From Acidobacteriaceae bacterium (lineage in GTDB: Bacteria > Acidobacteriota > Terriglobia > Terriglobales > Acidobacteriaceae), in assembly GCA_027452245.1 (NCBI GenBank), contig DAIDGW010000190.1, positions 1-54,058 of the forward strand: a DNA stretch of 54,058 bases. Reading direction: 5' to 3'. Both the position numbers and the translations under genes were made by a program. Shown here piece after piece: positions 51,828 through 54,058 of this stretch (positions are counted from its first letter, which is position 1; the number at the start of each line of letters is the position of its first letter). Under the pieces are notes generated by a model. It had not been told where the DNA came from and searched no databases. It was given only the letters and a program-made list of their open reading frames with translations.

Positions 51828-52760
51828 TCAGATGTTGTTCCCTGCAAGCACCTCATGCATTACCTCTGACAGCGAATCCTGCCACACGGGCATATCAAAC
51901 CCAAAGGTGTGCGCCAACTTCTCGCAGTTCATGCGCGAGTTCACGGGCCGTTTCGCAGCAGTCGGAAAGGCACTCGATGGGATGGGGGTCAATCTAGCAA
52001 ATACCCGCCCAGGAAGAGCCATCTGCGCCATTCGTACAAACTCTGACGCAAAGCCAAACCACGTTGTGAATCCTGCGCTGCATGCATGGTAGATCCCGCT
52101 GATGGATTGGACCGCCTCGGCGGGTCTGTCCCCACCCATAAGGGCATCCTTCTCGCCTCTCAGAATACAGGCCACCGCAAGGCTCGCAAGCGTACGAGAC
52201 CAAGTTGGAGCACCATACTGGTCGTCGACGATCTTCAATTCTTCTCGCTCCAGCGCCAGTTTCAAAATCCGCCGAAGAAAGTTTTCACCGTGCGCGCCGT
52301 ACACCCAGCTTGTTCGAAGGATGAAATGGGTTGCGCCACTCCCGGCAAGCCCCTGCTCACCGGCGAGTTTTGATGCCCCATAGACACCGAGCGGCCCGGT
52401 CGGATCATCTTCGGTCCAGGGACGATTTCCATCACCGGAGAATACATAGTCCGTCGAAAAGTGAATCACCGGGGCACCGATTCGATGAGCTTCCTCCCCA
52501 AGTATTCTCGGGGCGTCCCCGTTTATAGCAAAGGCACTTTCGGAATCACTATCGGCCTTGTCCACGGCCGTATATGCCGCCGCATTCACGATCCATCGCG
52601 GTCTCAAATCCCGCACGGCCGCGCGAATCGCTGGAGGGTCAGTGAGATCAAGTTCAGCACGTGTCAGGCTTACCAAGTGGCCAAGGGAACGAAGCAGCGG
52701 CAACGCCTCGCCGCCGACCTGGCCATTCGCACCGAGAAGCAGAATCGGAGCATCATTCAT
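51828..52760 (-). CDS. rmlD: dTDP-4-dehydrorhamnose reductase
   Basis: A 310-residue short-chain-dehydrogenase-fold enzyme, the last step of dTDP-L-rhamnose synthesis. The NAD(P)-binding motif is LLGANGQVGGEALP. NAAAYTAVDKAD, HFSTDYVFSGDG, and the catalytic Tyr in YGASKLAGEQ with the later RTSWVYG follow. It starts 3 bases after the rmlA stop, so the two form an operon. Confidence 0.95.
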   Translation of the reverse strand: MNDAPILLLGANGQVGGEALPLLRSLGHLVSLTRAELDLTDPPAIRAAVRDLRPRWIVNAAAYTAVDKADSDSESAFAINGDAPRILGEEAHRIGAPVIHFSTDYVFSGDGNRPWTEDDPTGPLGVYGASKLAGEQGLAGSGATHFILRTSWVYGAHGENFLRRILKLALEREELKIVDDQYGAPTWSRTLASLAVACILRGEKDALMGGDRPAEAVQSISGIYHACSAGFTTWFGFASEFVRMAQMALPGRVFARLTPIPSSAFPTAAKRPVNSRMNCEKLAHTFGFDMPVWQDSLSEVMHEVLAGNNI

Positions 52761-52763
52761 TGG

Positions 52764-53639
52764 TCAGTAAACCGTCTCGGTAAGCAATATGCGTAGATAT
52801 TGGCTGTAAGAACTCTTACCAATCTTGTCGGCGAGCGCCCCCAACTGCTCACTGGAAATATACCCCCGTCGGAATGCGATTTCCTCGGGACACGCAACCT
52901 TCAGCCCTTGACGGCGCTCAACTGTTTGGACAAAGTTTGAAGCTTCAAGCAGTGCGTCATGCGTTCCGGTATCGAGCCACGCCATCCCTCGCCCCAGCAG
53001 TTCCGTACGCAGTTGGCCGCGCTCAAGGTACCAGCGATTAACGTCGGTAATCTCCAACTCGCCACGCGCCGAGGGCTTCATCTGTTCAGCAACGGAAACA
53101 ATCTGAGCGTCGTAGAAGTAAATGCCCGTGACCGCGTATCGGGACTTCGGCTTAGCGGGCTTCTCTTCCAGCGAAATGACCTTGCGATCAGCATCAAACT
53201 CAACCACCCCATACCGCTCCGGATCATTGACCGCATAGGCAAATACCGTTGCACCTTCTGCATGCGCAGTCGCGTAGTGCATGGCCTTGACGAAGTCATG
53301 CCCGAAGAAGATATTGTCCCCGAGTGCGAGGCAGCAACCATCACTGCCGAGGAAATCCTTGCCAATTAGAAAGGCTTGGGCAATGCCGTCTGGCGAAGGC
53401 TGTACCGCGTACTGAATATGAATACCCCACTGCTCGCCCGATCCCAGAAGCGCCTCAAACCGTGGCGTATCCTGCGGCGTGGAGATCAGAAGAATCTCCC
53501 GAATCCCCGCCAGCATCAGCGTCGTTAGCGGATAGTAAATCATCGGCTTGTCGTAGATCGGCAATAGTTGCTTCGACACAGCCTGAGTGACAGGATGCAA
53601 CCGCGTCCCCGACCCACCAGCAAGAATAATACCCTTCAT
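52764..53639 (-). CDS. rmlA: Glucose-1-phosphate thymidylyltransferase
   Basis: A 291-residue nucleotidyltransferase making dTDP-glucose, the first step of dTDP-rhamnose synthesis. It begins [18 protein letters not shown], then [43 protein letters not shown] and [24 protein letters not shown] before the ATG at 53639 sets the start; a longer reading from 53687 has no such site. rmlD follows directly. The second-step gene rmlB is not in the window. Confidence 0.96.
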   Translation of the reverse strand: MKGIILAGGSGTRLHPVTQAVSKQLLPIYDKPMIYYPLTTLMLAGIREILLISTPQDTPRFEALLGSGEQWGIHIQYAVQPSPDGIAQAFLIGKDFLGSDGCCLALGDNIFFGHDFVKAMHYATAHAEGATVFAYAVNDPERYGVVEFDADRKVISLEEKPAKPKSRYAVTGIYFYDAQIVSVAEQMKPSARGELEITDVNRWYLERGQLRTELLGRGMAWLDTGTHDALLEASNFVQTVERRQGLKVACPEEIAFRRGYISSEQLGALADKIGKSSYSQYLRILLTETVY

Positions 53640-54058
53640 TGCCCCTCCATGTTGCGCATTTGGGCAGAGCATCTTGTTGCCACCCATGGTTGATAGCTAA
53701 CGTCAGTCACAGCTCTTCCCTCTGATCATTTGAGAGATGGTTTGTCAAAGTTCGATGCATTCCAGCCTCATGACTCTCGCTTCGGCCTCCATTATCTCAT
53801 TCGGAGATTCGTCCATCATGTGTCGGCCCCACGTCTTCCGACTGAGCGGCAGGCAGAGGGGCGGTTCTATTATTCAAGCTGGCTCGCTCCGCGTCATAGA
53901 TCCAACCCCATTTGCTAAAGTATTTGAAAGCCGATCTCAAATGATATGTCAGCAATTTAAGGCTGTTGTATGACCCTTTCGCATAGCCATGCGTGACTGA
54001 TACTGTGGGATAAAAAACTGTCTTATACGTCGCCCCGATCCTGCGGCAGAGATCGACA
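53640..54058. other. 419 bases at the right edge without a recognised gene
   Basis: Upstream region of rmlA running to the window edge. Open frames are short, lack ribosome binding sites, and match nothing I know. It presumably holds the rmlA promoter. Confidence 0.45.

Overview
The window is the right-hand part of an integrative and conjugative element (ICE), cut off at the left edge, followed by about 7 kb of host chromosome. The gene families and overall composition fit a soil Acidobacteriota (Terriglobia/Acidobacteriaceae-like) host. That taxonomic call is inference; no rRNA or other phylogenetic marker is present.

Layout. (1) 1-6643, + strand: mating-pair-formation genes of a VirB/Trb type IV secretion system in the order virB9, virB10, two small genes, virB5/trbJ-like, small, virB6, small, virB8, virB11. 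(2) 7099-14170, +: DNA processing: ssb, a RepB-like primase, a small DNA-binding-like protein, a probable origin of transfer made of perfect inverted repeats (8925-8999), a TrwA/MobC-like accessory protein, a TraD/TrwB coupling ATPase and a MobF relaxase-helicase. The order oriT-trwA-trwB-trwC matches IncW-type plasmids. (3) 14175-17597: arsenic cargo: ACR3 pump and ArsR on the minus strand, divergent from arsM and two different low-molecular-weight-phosphatase-type arsenate reductases. (4) 17651-21878, -: an unfamiliar cargo block: a DUF4209-like protein ending in a HEPN-type R-x4-H motif, a CxxC/CxxC HNH-like protein coupled to an HExxH protein, and a DUF2971-like gene broken by one in-frame stop. 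(5) 22260-28536: an imuA-imuB-dnaE2 SOS mutagenesis cassette divergent from a SRAP (YedK/HMCES) gene. (6) 28537-32720: a gene-free stretch with nested hairpins that may be a structured RNA, a small gene, an ArdC-like antirestriction protein, a DUF6908-like protein and a ParB-like protein with a strong terminator. (7) 32839-43935, -: an MFS transporter, a mer-type operon (MerR, MerC-like, thioredoxin-like) without mercuric reductase, then a seven-gene metal operon read from an ArsR/CmtR-like regulator: TolC-like, membrane fusion, RND pump, an MtrA/DUF4346 corrinoid-protein-like Cys-rich protein, a thioredoxin-like protein and a CcdA-like protein. (8) 44043-47036: zinc-ribbon protein, LysR regulator, excisionase and tyrosine integrase. 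The integrase lies next to the 3' end of a tRNA-Asp gene (47127-47203), the likely attachment site. (9) 47204-54058: chromosome with polysaccharide genes: Wzi-like outer membrane protein, sugar-phosphate transferase, and rmlC, rmlD, rmlA for dTDP-rhamnose (rmlB not present).

How it fits together: the left half moves the element, the cargo gives arsenic and heavy-metal tolerance plus inducible mutagenesis and probable defence or antirestriction functions, and the right end inserts into and leaves tRNA-Asp. The most promising novelties are the MtrA-like protein inside a metal-efflux operon, the HEPN/zinc-finger/HExxH block, the structured element at 28624-28817, and the compact oriT.
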